Positions 51,196-59,853 of a stretch of DNA of 64,000 nucleotides are shown piece by piece. The position numbers were made by a program, and so were the translations under genes. Source of the DNA: JAVVHH01 sp964613945 (lineage in GTDB: Bacteria > Pseudomonadota > Alphaproteobacteria > Acetobacterales > Acetobacteraceae). Every line of letters begins with the position of its first letter. The first letter of the stretch is position 1. A model generated the notes under the pieces. It saw nothing but the letters and a program-made list of their open reading frames with translations. It was not told the origin of the DNA and made no database searches. The stretch lies in assembly GCA_964613945.1 (NCBI GenBank), contig CAZTJC010000014.1:47692-111691 (forward strand), in the 5' to 3' direction.

Positions 51196-51927
51196 TTAAG
51201 CGACGGCAGCCGTCATGCGCTTGATCTTGGCGTCGAACTTCTTCTCCGAGCGGCGCTTCGCCGAGCGCATCGAGAAACCAACAGCGCCCATGCCCAGGAT
51301 CATCATCGCCCAGGTTGCGGGCTCAGGAACAGCAGCTGCGACGGGCTGGAAGTTCGCGCGCTGAGCTACCGATCCGTCTTGCGTAGTGAAGGTGCCGCCC
51401 AGGTTGTAGGCCGTAGCGTTGGTGCGGAAAATGTATGTCGCACTGGTCTGCCCGCCAGCTTCTAAACCATTAGATCCGAAGTCGGCGCGCACGACCGAGC
51501 CGCTGCCGTTCCGCGAAGCCGTTGTTGTTGAGCCAGCGGGGCCTTGCAGGTTCGGGTTGTTCGCGGCCGTGAAAAACCCGGCGCCATCAAAGTCGGTCGT
51601 GTCGACCAGAGCATCAACGGTGTAGCCCAGGAAGCTAGAAGCAGTGAGATTGAACACCTCATCACCCGCGGCGATCGTGTCGATGGCGACCTGGAAATAG
51701 AAGTCCAGTGTACCCAGCGTGTTGCGGTAAACTGCGCTGCGAAGCGATCCGGTGTAGGTCGTGGCTCCCGTGGTGCCGGTCTGAATGCTCGCAAGCTGCG
51801 TTCCGCGTGTGCTGGTGTCGAGGGCAGTGAACGCCACGCCAGTCATATCCGGCATGAGAACCGTCGCTGATGCAGGTGCAACGGTAGCTATCGTTCCAGC
51901 GACCGCGAGCAGAAGAAAGCGCTTCAT
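51196..51927 (-). CDS. PEP-CTERM secreted protein
   Basis: A 243-residue exported protein. A signal peptide (MKRFLLLAVAGTIATVAPAS) is followed by a beta-rich body of unknown fold. The C-terminus has the sorting signal VPEPATWAMMILGMGAVGFS, a membrane helix and the basic end RSAKRRSEKK. Exosortase should cut at the PEP motif and move it to the envelope. I chose the ATG at 51927; a longer reading starts before the signal peptide. It lies between the two IS5 copies. Confidence 0.85.
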   Translation of the reverse strand: MKRFLLLAVAGTIATVAPASATVLMPDMTGVAFTALDTSTRGTQLASIQTGTTGATTYTGSLRSAVYRNTLGTLDFYFQVAIDTIAAGDEVFNLTASSFLGYTVDALVDTTDFDGAGFFTAANNPNLQGPAGSTTTASRNGSGSVVRADFGSNGLEAGGQTSATYIFRTNATAYNLGGTFTTQDGSVAQRANFQPVAAAVPEPATWAMMILGMGAVGFSMRSAKRRSEKKFDAKIKRMTAAVA

Positions 51928-52532
51928 ATCTGTACCCCTTTTGTGACCGTTAAGACGGGCTAAATCGCCCTCCACCAACGATCGTGGGCATTCAGAACAT
52001 CGCTGAACTGAAGGCATATCGCCGTCGGTTAAGCAGTAACGTTAATCTGAGGTAAATGTGTGCAGAGTTGCCGAAAAAAATGTGCGTACCCGTTCGTCCC
52101 AGATCGGGACGATGATGCTGAGGCGATTATCCCTCGGCGGAGCAGAGATGTCAGTCAGTCCTCGGTCCTAACCTACCGTGCCAACTGGAACGGGCCCTGT
52201 CAGACTAAATGCACCGGCTGGTAATCAGGTAAGGGTTAGGGCGGCGTGACGTACTCCCCAGAAGTCATGCCATTGGTAAGCATTGTCAGACCTAATGCAC
52301 CGCTGTTTACCTACTTGGTTAGGGCGCCACCAAGCGCGCCCGAATGTCCGCTTTGTTCACGTAAATTTCGATACGCGTTCCCGCCCGCCACCAGCCCTGA
52401 CAGCCCACAAATGTTAATTCGACCCAATTCCCGGTTAGTCTGACAGTACCCTGTTAATCCATCAGTCGCTTTCCTCTTTGCCGCGTGGTCGTGCGTTTTG
52501 GCAACTGGATTGGTTCGGAGCGGCTGCCGCCG
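51928..52532. other. Spacer before IS copy 2
   Basis: No gene. The first 100 bases carry the promoter side of the PEP-CTERM gene. The right half holds the inverted-repeat element described at 52198-52446. Confidence 0.4.
52198..52446. mobile_element. MITE-like element with 11-base terminal inverted repeats
   Basis: TGTCAGACTAA (52198-52208) and TTAGTCTGACA (52436-52446) are perfect inverted copies about 249 bases apart. A further direct copy, TGTCAGACCTAATGCACCG, lies at 52284-52302, matching TGTCAGACTAAATGCACCG at 52198-52216. No coding capacity. It may be a remnant of, or a non-autonomous derivative of, an insertion sequence. Confidence 0.5.
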
Positions 52533-53345
52533 CTAGGGTCAGGACCCATTTGATGTAACAGGCGCGATCTGATTCAGGCTCCGTGAGGGGACCTGGGAGC
52601 AGATGGTGCGCCTGCGGCCATATTTCCCCAAGAGCCATGGCAAGCCGCGAGTTGACGACCGGCGGGTGTTGAGCGGCATCGTTTTCGTGAACCGCAATGG
52701 GCTGCGCTGGCGTGATGCGCCCAGCGACTATGGCCCGCACAAGACGCTCTACAATCGCTGGAAACGGTGGGGTGAGATGGGTGTTTTCCTCCGCATGATG
52801 GAGGGCCTGGCTGCCGCTGATGCCGACCAAAGACCATCATGATCGACGCGACGTACCTGAAGGCGCACCGCACGGCATCGAGCCTGCGGGTTAAAAGGGG
52901 ATCTCGGCCGCCTGATCGGTCGCACCAAAGGCGGCATGAACACGAAGCTTCACGCTGTCAGCGATGCCAACGGCCGTCCGCTCAGCTTCTTCATGACCGC
53001 CGGACAGGTCAGCGACTACACCGGCGCGGCCGCGTTGCTGGACGATCTGCCCAAGGCGCAATGGCTGCTCGGCGACCGCGGCTACGACGCCGACTGGTTC
53101 AGGGATGCCTTGCAGGCCAAGGGCATCCAGCCGTGCATCCCAGGTCGGAGGTCCCGGCTCGAGCCCATCAAACACGACAGGCGCCGCTACAGGCGCCGTA
53201 GCCGGATCGAGATCATGTTCGGACGGCTGAAGGACTGGCGCCGCGTCGCCACCCGCTATGACAGGTGTCCGACAGTCTTCTTGTCCGCCATCGCCCTAGC
53301 TGCCACCGTCATCTTCTGGCTTTGATCAACGAGTCCTGACCCTAG
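52533..53345 (+). mobile_element. IS5-family (IS427-type) insertion sequence, copy 2
   Basis: The left end CTAGGGTCAGGACCCATT (52533-52550) is an imperfect inverted repeat of AACGAGTCCTGACCCTAG (53328-53345). It is slightly shorter than copy 1 because the transposase start is deleted. Same orientation as copy 1. Confidence 0.88.
52603..53325 (+). pseudogene. IS5-family transposase, broken (copy 2)
   Basis: The reading starts at MVRLRPYFPKSHGKPRVDDR, lacking the first ten residues seen in copy 1. It is open through RMMEGLAAADAD, then shifts frame before TIMIDATYLKAHRTASSLRV. The slippery A run is shortened (TTAAAAGGGG), so the frame again fails before GRLIGRTKGG. The rest, from MNTKLHAVSDANGRPLSFFM to RSRIEIMFGRLKDWRR, is open and better kept than in copy 1. 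Inactive. Confidence 0.85.
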
Positions 53346-53783
53346 CTTAAGATGTGGCATAACGTTTTATTACATTTGCAAGCGAAAAAATATCCATAAC
53401 TGACATATGGAGCCGTGCACGGTAATCACATGGTGGCGGATGTAGTGCCGTCACGCAGCACTGCCCCGACGCTGCAAGGGCGCATCGCGGTTCGGCGATC
53501 ATCACAAGGTCAGTGGATTAGCAAAGTCATCCTGTCCCAAACGGGACGCGTGTCATTCATCTACCTGCCGGTGCGGTTCTGACGCATATCCAGCCACGGC
53601 AAGCAGACGCGCTCAGGCCTGCGCTGGAAATTACCGATAAGTAAGAGGATTTTTGGCATCACGCCTGAAGTCGGGTAATTTTAATGTATCAATGTGAAAT
53701 AACGAAATTAAAATTATTCAGGCTTAATGAACTATTGATTCCGCCCACTGGCCCACTCTGTTGGGTAGCAAAAGGGGCGAACA
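53346..53783. other. A+T-richer non-coding stretch
   Basis: No gene seen. The last 150 bases are A+T-rich (AATTTTAATGTATC, AACGAAATTAAAATTATTC) and probably carry the promoter of the following PEP-CTERM gene. GGGGCGAAC precedes its ATG. Confidence 0.4.
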
Positions 53784-54393
53784 ATGAATGTCATTAAGAC
53801 GCTGGCAATGAGCACCGTGCCGTTCGCTGCCGCCGCGGCGGCAGTTCCGGCAAATGCGGCGACGGTCGTCATCACGGTAGCCTGAGCAGCGCCGATACGA
53901 CCTTCAATTCGTCCAACGCGGGCAATCCGCCGACCTCGACGAGCGGCGGGGCATTCTCGTACGATGCCTATGGCTTCACGGTGAACACTGCCGGCACCTA
54001 TGCACTGCCGGCACCTATGCACTGCCGCATCAAGGGTGTTCGACACCTATCTCGGCCTTTACAAGGGCGCGTTCAACCCGCAGAGCCCGTTGGCGAATGT
54101 GCTGCAGTATGACGACGATGGGGTGCAGTCACGGACTCCCTTATCAACCGCTCGCTGTCGACAGGCGCCCAATATTTCGCGGTCGTCACCAGCCGTCGCG
54201 CGGCAGCTATTTGCTCACCATCTCCGGCCCTGGCACGGCCACGATCGGTGGCGCGGTGCCCGAGCCCGCCACCTGGGCGATGATGATCCTCGGCATAGGC
54301 GCGGTCGGCTTTGCGATGCGGTCGGCCAAGCGTCGTTCTGACGGCAAGTTCGACGCCAAGATCAAGCGCATCACCGCAGGTGCGACTGCCTGA
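53784..54393 (+). pseudogene. PEP-CTERM protein gene, broken by several frameshifts
   Basis: The signal peptide MNVIKTLAMSTVPFAAAAAA is open, but the frame ends after ATVVITVA. It resumes as SSADTTFNSSNAGNPPTSTS, then is thrown out by a 17-base tandem duplication (53986-54019). Further pieces are TFDTYLGLYKGAFNPQSPL and YLLTISGPGTATIGGAVPEP, followed by the intact sorting tail ATWAMMILGIGAVGFAM and a basic end. The tail is nearly the same as that of the protein at 51196. Originally about 195 residues. Confidence 0.8.
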
Positions 54394-54410
54394 TCACGGC
54401 GTAACGACAC

Positions 54411-54446
54411 GATAGCCACCGCTTTCCTTCGGAGGCGGTGGCTATC
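54411..54446. terminator. Bidirectional hairpin between convergent genes
   Basis: GATAGCCACCGC (54411-54422) pairs perfectly over 12 bases with GCGGTGGCTATC (54435-54446). It lies between the convergent PEP-CTERM remnant and the PilZ gene. Confidence 0.65.
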
Positions 54447-54508
54447 GCATGTCTTGGGTGCGCCGGTCGCGGATGCCGCACCGGGCTGAACTATGCCCGG
54501 ACGCGGGC

Positions 54509-54979
54509 CTAGAGCATGTGCCAGGCCAGTCCCAGCCCGAGCCATGGCAGCGTGCCCGCCGCCAGGATCGTCAGGATCCGCGCCCGCATCGACAGCGACC
54601 ATTCGCTGGCCTGTGCCTCACCCGCGCCAGTCGGGAACAGCGCAGCGCCGTGGAGTGGCAGGGGATCGGGCGGCGTCAGGCCTGCAAGGGCGAATGCCAG
54701 CTCGCTCGCGTTCAGCGGGACGAAGAACTGGCACCCATAATGGCGGTCACTCTCGCGCAGCACCGCTGCGGAGCGCAGGCCGATCCCGAAAATCCCCAGC
54801 GTGATGACGTCGCCCACGGCGACCCCGGCTATCGCCGCGGTACGGAAGCCGGTGGCGGACAGGTCGTCGATCACGACGTCGTGCGGTTCGGCCTGGGCAT
54901 CGCGCAACGTGCCGTCGAGCGTCACCGCATGGCGCTCGGCCAAACGATCGTCCTGATAAAGCTTTGCAACGAACGACAT
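54509..54979 (-). CDS. PilZ-domain protein with C-terminal membrane helix
   Basis: A 156-residue protein. ERHAVTLDGTLRDAQAEPHD and DLSATGFR match the R-x3-R/D-x-S-x2-G pattern of c-di-GMP-binding PilZ domains, though only one Arg of the usual first motif is clear. The last 25 residues form a membrane helix (ILTILAAGTLPWLGLGLAWH). GAGGTGG precedes the ATG at 54979. c-di-GMP control would fit a neighbourhood of EPS and amyloid genes, but binding is uncertain. Confidence 0.68.
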   Translation of the reverse strand: MSFVAKLYQDDRLAERHAVTLDGTLRDAQAEPHDVVIDDLSATGFRTAAIAGVAVGDVITLGIFGIGLRSAAVLRESDRHYGCQFFVPLNASELAFALAGLTPPDPLPLHGAALFPTGAGEAQASEWSLSMRARILTILAAGTLPWLGLGLAWHML

Positions 54980-55131
54980 CGGACCACCTCGACCTTCACG
55001 TCCTTGTCGCGGCAAATGGTTGATATCGCGTAAGCGGCAGGAGGATCACGCTTGGCGCTTCCCGCGCGGTGCCATATGCCCTGAAGATCGCCCCCCCGAT
55101 GACCGGGACGTCGCAATGGAGAACGGCAGTC

Positions 55132-55776
55132 ATGACGATCGATCGGACGCGGGATGCTGGCCGGTATATCGTCGATCGCGGCTGGAGCGTGCATGTCGGT
55201 GCCGTGCGGATCGCGGGCTGGAACCGCTGCTATGCCGGTGGCCCTGCTGTGCCCGGGACGGCGCCGGTGCCGTCCCGGCTACCGGTCCGCACCAATATCG
55301 GCGTCGGTCTCTTCTGCCTCTGCACGCTCGCCGTTACGGCGTTGGTGGGTGAGCGCGTGAGGGCGAGCCAATCCTATTCGGTCATGATCCCCGTCCCGCC
55401 AGCCACGGCCCGGAGCGCTCCGCGCCAGCCAGGCCATGGCCCGGTCGCACGCAGCCGCCACGCCGCGCCCCCGCGCGCGGCGGTTCGGCACGAGGTCGCG
55501 GACGTTCCACCGGCCGTGCGTGCCCCGCTCGATCTGTCGCTGGACACGGACGATGCGGCTGGCGGCGAGGTGATCGCCTCGTCGCGCGCTGCCGCGATGA
55601 AGACCGCCTTGCTCAGCGGCGATATGCAGGAATGGCGGGATGCGGCGGGCGGACACGGCTTCGTCGTGGCCGGGCCGCTGCAACAAGGTGAGGATGGCCG
55701 GTGTCGAGCGCTGGCGGTGATGACCCGGTTGAGCGATGGCGACACCGTCGAGCAACGCCGCGAGTGCCTGAGCTGA
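55132..55776 (+). CDS. Membrane-anchored protein, unknown function
   Basis: A 214-residue protein. After a short cytoplasmic start, one membrane helix lies at about residues 56-72 (IGVGLFCLCTLAVTALVG). A Pro/Ala/Arg-rich linker follows and a small C-terminal domain (ALLSGDMQEWRDAAGGHGFV, RCRALAVMTRLSDGDTVEQR) with two cysteines. That end resembles small surface-antigen domains that follow lipoproteins, but the match is weak. Start choice among several ATGs is uncertain. Confidence 0.5.
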   Translation: MTIDRTRDAGRYIVDRGWSVHVGAVRIAGWNRCYAGGPAVPGTAPVPSRLPVRTNIGVGLFCLCTLAVTALVGERVRASQSYSVMIPVPPATARSAPRQPGHGPVARSRHAAPPRAAVRHEVADVPPAVRAPLDLSLDTDDAAGGEVIASSRAAAMKTALLSGDMQEWRDAAGGHGFVVAGPLQQGEDGRCRALAVMTRLSDGDTVEQRRECLS

Positions 55777-56090
55777 CAAGTGCGCATCGCCGTGCCGCGG
55801 CGCCCCCGACACCCTGTGACTGTCTGTCCCGAAGTGGGGCGCTGGGAGAGCATTGATCCATTATCACGCCGGTTTGCGTCGTCGCTTGCGGTGCGTCATC
55901 GACGCACGATTAACGATGACCACAAGGGAATGGCGTGGCCCGCTCCGGACTTGCCGCTGGGCGACCGGCGTTCGTTGAGCTGGCGGGCGGATGCGGGGTC
56001 GCCCTGGCAGTTCATTTACCCTCGCTCGAAGTTTGCGAGGTTCGCTCATCGCCAGTAGGGCTTGAGCCGGGCGAAAGGGACAAGGGTTTA
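55777..56090. other. Non-coding spacer
   Basis: No gene that I can support. It ends with GAAAGGGACAAGGG, the likely ribosome binding site of the following protease remnant. Confidence 0.4.
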
Positions 56091-57210
56091 ATGATCAAGA
56101 AATAGGGTTGGCGCTTGCCGTTGCAGGTTCGGCTGCAGCGGGCCAGGCATCGGCCGCCACCTATGTCGCGGGCGACCTCGCCCGCAGCTACATGACCTAC
56201 ACGATCCTCGACCAGGTCAATACGAGCCGCACCTCGGGCTATAGCGGTGTCGGCTCGCTTTCGTGTCGAGGCAGACGACCGGCCTCGGCTGCCTGTGCAC
56301 CGGATCGCTGATCGGCGCCGGCACCGTGCTCACTGCGGCGCACTGCCTGGAAACCAGCGCGAACGATCCGATCACTTCGATCCGCTTCTATTTACCCTCG
56401 TTCGGCGATCAGCGCGCGGTCGGCGCGAGAATCTACACCGCCACCACCTTTGCCTCCAATCCCAGCTTAGCTGCGACCGGCCTGATCGGCGGCAATGACG
56501 TCGCGCTGTTCAGCATCACCGGCGATACCAGCGGTCACGACATTTATGACCTCTTCAGCGGCAATCCTCTCCAGCAATATACCGAAGTCGGCACGGGCAC
56601 GATCGGTGGCCCCATCGGCGTGGCGAGCGAGTATCGCGAGCGGGTCGGCAGCAACATCTACGAATATTAAGGCAATCGATCTTTGCTGGCTCAAGCAGGG
56701 GCGTTGTCCTGTACGACTTTGACGACGGGACTGCGGCGCACGACGTTTTCGGCAGCATCTGCAGCATCTGCAGCATCTGCAGCATCTGCAGCATCAAGCA
56801 GCTCGGCGTGGTCGGCGAATCGGCAGCCTCGCCAGGTGACTCGGGCGGACCCGAGTTCATCAATGGCAAGATCGCCTCGGTGACGTCGTTCGGAATTAAT
56901 GGAGGTATATTCGACGAGTATTGCGGAGGAGATTCCATCGGTCCGTACAAACAACACCGGCAGCACGGCCGTGACAACGGATCTTTCCAAGTGCACCAAC
57001 TCGTCGGCCGGTGAAATCGGCGGCAACACGTTGGTGTCGTACAACCTGAACTTCATCAACGGCTATCTCAACGGCACCGTCCCGACGCGGGTGCCGGCGC
57101 CGGTTCACGAGCCGGGCACCTGGGCGCTGATGATCCTTGGTTTCGGCGCGATCGGCTTCGGCATGCGGCGTCGCAAGCGCTCCCCTGCCCTGCGCCCGAT
57201 CACCTGCTGA
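56091..57210 (+). pseudogene. Trypsin-like serine protease with PEP-CTERM tail, frameshifted
   Basis: ATG ATC AAG AAA meets a stop at once, and one frame over LALAVAGSAAAGQASAATYV is the signal peptide. A second shift near 56262 leads into GSLIGAGTVLTAAHCLETSA (catalytic His) and GGNDVALFSITGD (Asp). After YEY the frame breaks again and continues as GVVGESAASPGDSGGPEF (Ser). A last shift gives the C-terminus PVHEPGTWALMILGFGAIGF with a basic end. All triad residues survive, so decay is recent or the shifts are sequence errors. It would be an envelope-anchored protease. Confidence 0.8.
56752..56796 (+). repeat. Five tandem 9-base repeats
   Basis: GCAGCATCT repeated five times (the last copy ends CA instead of CT) within the broken protease gene. 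A multiple of three, so copy changes add or remove three residues without shifting the frame. Confidence 0.9.
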
Positions 57211-57264
57211 TCGCGATCCGAAGACGCGCTGCGGCGTGTCTTCGAGAGCCTTTGCGATGACATG

Positions 57265-57297
57265 CAACGGCCCGAATGTCCGGGCCGTTGTTGTTTT
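57265..57297 (+). terminator. Rho-independent terminator behind the protease remnant
   Basis: CAACGGCCCG (57265-57274) pairs perfectly with CGGGCCGTTG (57281-57290) over a six-base loop and is followed by TTGTTTTCC. Confidence 0.85.
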
Positions 57298-57639
57298 CCT
57301 CGCCAGTGTAAGCGCCGTTGTGCCGCTATGGCACGCACGACATCTCTACCATGTTGCCGCCCACAAGCAGAGCGTGCCACCAGCACACAATATCTCACCA
57401 GATGCTTTGGTCATAATGGCGCCTCATTCGTGATAAATGTCAGAAATTGCGGGACATAGAATGGTAAACGCGACCGGAAATGTAAAGGTCATGACGTCGC
57501 TTTGCTCATAGTCTGGCTGATCTATAGCTTAAAAATCCGGTTCCAGTGGCCGGGACTCGTTATGGTTGGATTCTATCCAATGATCCGATAAGCGGCACGG
57601 TATGGCGCAACCAACCGAGTGCATGGGAGTTCACAGGGG
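57298..57639. other. Non-coding spacer
   Basis: No gene seen. The A+T-richer part (57425-57540) is probably the promoter region of the next PEP-CTERM gene. Confidence 0.4.
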
Positions 57640-58335
57640 ATGAAGAACATGCGGTCTATACGGTACGTTACACGGCGCGCCGTTTCGACTGCCCGGCGTC
57701 GTCCTCTCGCGACCAGCCTTGCCGCCTTCGCCGTCGCGCTGATCGGCGTCGCCGGCGTGGGCGGCGAGCTTTCCGGCACCTCGTCCAAAGCCGCGGCACC
57801 GCCCAGTACGTTTCGCATGAGCGGTCCGGACAGCGTCTTTGATGCGCGCTCGCCGGGCAGCCGCGGCTATGGCTGGCTGGTCAATACTAAGCAGCCGCGC
57901 ACCGGCTTCGACGTCGGTCCTCCCGGTGAACGCGTTCTGACCTCGGTTCGTCATCGTCCCGATGCACCGGTCGTGCCAGGCGGTGGTGTGCCGGTTCCCG
58001 CCTACACGCCCGCCGATGCTACGTTCGTTCCCGAAGCGGTCGGTCCGGCCGGTGGACCGTTGATCGACGCAGTCGTGCCGACCAACCCAGGCGGTGTGTT
58101 CATTCCGGGCAGGCCCGTCCTCGGCGGAGGCGTATCGGGGCCTGGCGGCGGTGGCACGGGTGGTGGTGGCAGCACCGGCGGAACGCCCGGCGGCACGGAC
58201 ACGAACGTCCCGACGACGCTGGTGACCCCCGCGGTGCCCGAACCGTCGACCTGGGCGATGCTCGTCCTCGGCTTCTTCGCTATGGGCCCGATGCTGCGGC
58301 GCCGGCGCCCGACGCTTCGCTATGAGGCTTGTTGA
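57640..58335 (+). CDS. PEP-CTERM protein with Gly/Pro-rich region
   Basis: A 231-residue exported protein. The basic start and the helix LATSLAAFAVALIGVAGVGG serve as signal peptide. A low-complexity stretch of Gly, Pro, Val and Thr follows (VSGPGGGGTGGGGSTGGTPG). The sorting tail is AVPEPSTWAMLVLGFFAMGP plus RRRRP. It is the only long gene here of this class that is intact besides the one at 51196. ATG at 57649 is an alternative start, better spaced from GGGG. Function unknown; likely an envelope or matrix protein. Confidence 0.75.
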   Translation: MKNMRSIRYVTRRAVSTARRRPLATSLAAFAVALIGVAGVGGELSGTSSKAAAPPSTFRMSGPDSVFDARSPGSRGYGWLVNTKQPRTGFDVGPPGERVLTSVRHRPDAPVVPGGGVPVPAYTPADATFVPEAVGPAGGPLIDAVVPTNPGGVFIPGRPVLGGGVSGPGGGGTGGGGSTGGTPGGTDTNVPTTLVTPAVPEPSTWAMLVLGFFAMGPMLRRRRPTLRYEAC

Positions 58336-58543
58336 AGCGGTTCAGGATCCGTTCGGTACGGTTTGCGCGCAAGTGCGAAGGATCCCCAACGAGGGTGCAT
58401 GACGCCGGTACCGCGAAACGCCTGCGCGCACGGCCGTGCAGCGGCGCTCCATCTTTCCAGGCGAGAAAGGCGGTCGCCGCGGCTCTCTTTCCACCCCTCC
58501 GTGCCGCTGCGCGCGCAGGCCTTCGCGACTTCGCGTGACCGGA

Positions 58544-59185
58544 ATGGCAATCCGTCTCAAGGCCTGCAGCCGATCGGGCGCCTGGCTGCCGATGATCCTC
58601 AGCGTCATGGTAGCGGGATGCGATCGCCCGCCTGCGCCGATCGACAATCTGCAACTGCCCTCCCCGCCCCGTCCCGCGCGATCGCCTGACGGGCGGATCC
58701 GCTACCGGCCGGCGGAGCGCCCGGTGTTCGTCGCCTCCGATGGCAGCCGGCATCCGATCGCCAGCCTGTTGCAGGTTCCCGCCAGGATGACCTTCGGCGA
58801 TTTCCGCTGGGCCGATCGCGGCTTGGGCGACGGGCCGATCTGGATGCGGGTCGATCTGCCCCGCCAGTTGATCTCGGTGTTCCGCGGCGCCGACGAGATC
58901 GGTACGGCGATCATCGTCTACGGGTCGGACGGCACGGCGACTCCATCGGGCAGCTTTGCGCTGCTAGGCAAGGAGCGGATGCATCGCTCGCGCGCCTATG
59001 ACGCCGACATGCCCTATACGCTCTGGCTGACGCATGACGGCGTCGCCCTGCATGCCAGTACGGTCGAACGCGGGCGCGCAACGCATGGCTGTATCGGCCT
59101 GCCGCCCGATTTCGCACGCCAGTTGTTCGCGGTGGCTAGCCGCGGCGACCGGGTGTTCGTCCTGCCCGCGCCGCCCAATTCCTGA
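58544..59185 (+). CDS. L,D-transpeptidase (YkuD family), lipoprotein
   Basis: A 213-residue protein. A lipobox (VMVAGC) sets the lipidated Cys26. The catalytic domain has MRVDLPRQLISVFRGADEIG and ends with HASTVERGRATHGCIGLP, which holds the His and the nucleophile Cys of L,D-transpeptidases. It would cross-link peptidoglycan or attach proteins to it in the periplasm. The ATG at 58544 starts just before the lipoprotein signal; a longer reading is not supported. Confidence 0.88.
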   Translation: MAIRLKACSRSGAWLPMILSVMVAGCDRPPAPIDNLQLPSPPRPARSPDGRIRYRPAERPVFVASDGSRHPIASLLQVPARMTFGDFRWADRGLGDGPIWMRVDLPRQLISVFRGADEIGTAIIVYGSDGTATPSGSFALLGKERMHRSRAYDADMPYTLWLTHDGVALHASTVERGRATHGCIGLPPDFARQLFAVASRGDRVFVLPAPPNS

Positions 59186-59275
59186 GCCTAACGTCGGCTT
59201 TACCACAGCTTCTAACCGGCTGGTGAACGCGCACTGTCATGATCGCCTCTCTCGATGGCGATGGACGGAACCACG

Positions 59276-59788
59276 ATGGTTTCACGCAGGTACAGACTGG
59301 CGGGCGCCCTCTTCGTGGCGGCTGCCGCGCCGTGGCTGCTGGGGGCCAGCGATGGCTTCGAATCCCGTCTGGTGTCGCGGCACAATGCCGAGCGCGCCCA
59401 ATTGGGCATCCCGCCGCTGACCTGGGATCCGGCGCTCGCCCGATCGGCAAGCGTCTGGGCCGATCATCTGGCGACGACCGGCGCCTTCCATCATGCGCCC
59501 GAGAACGACGCTGCGCCGGAGGGCGAGAACCTCTGGGCCGGCACCCCCGGCCGGTTCACGCCCGAGGCGATGGTCGATGCCTGGGCGCGCGAAAAGCGAT
59601 TCTTCCGCTATGGCCGCTTTCCGGCGAACAGCACGACCGGGCGGGTCGGCGACATCGGCCATTACACCCAGGTGATGTGGCGCGCGACGCATGCGGTCGG
59701 CTGCGCCCTGGCGCACGGCCAGCGCGAGGATGTCCTGGTCTGCCGCTATAGCGAGGCCGGCAATTACGAAGGCGAGATGCCGTTCTGA
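59276..59788 (+). CDS. CAP-domain (SCP/PR-1-like) secreted protein
   Basis: A 170-residue exported protein with a signal peptide (RLAGALFVAAAAPWLLGAS). The CAP fold is marked by LVSRHNAERAQLGIPPLTWD, WADHLATTGAFHHAP, GENLWAG and GHYTQVMWRATHAVGCAL, including the conserved His/Glu surface set. Bacterial CAP proteins bind lipids or glycans; no activity can be assigned here. The ATG at 59276 has GGACGG upstream; an ATG seven codons earlier is possible. Confidence 0.85.
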   Translation: MVSRRYRLAGALFVAAAAPWLLGASDGFESRLVSRHNAERAQLGIPPLTWDPALARSASVWADHLATTGAFHHAPENDAAPEGENLWAGTPGRFTPEAMVDAWAREKRFFRYGRFPANSTTGRVGDIGHYTQVMWRATHAVGCALAHGQREDVLVCRYSEAGNYEGEMPF

Positions 59789-59853
59789 ACGGTGCGGCGG
59801 GGTTCCGGCGATCGTGAGCTCAAGGCCGCTGTCATGCGTCCGGACGGACACCC

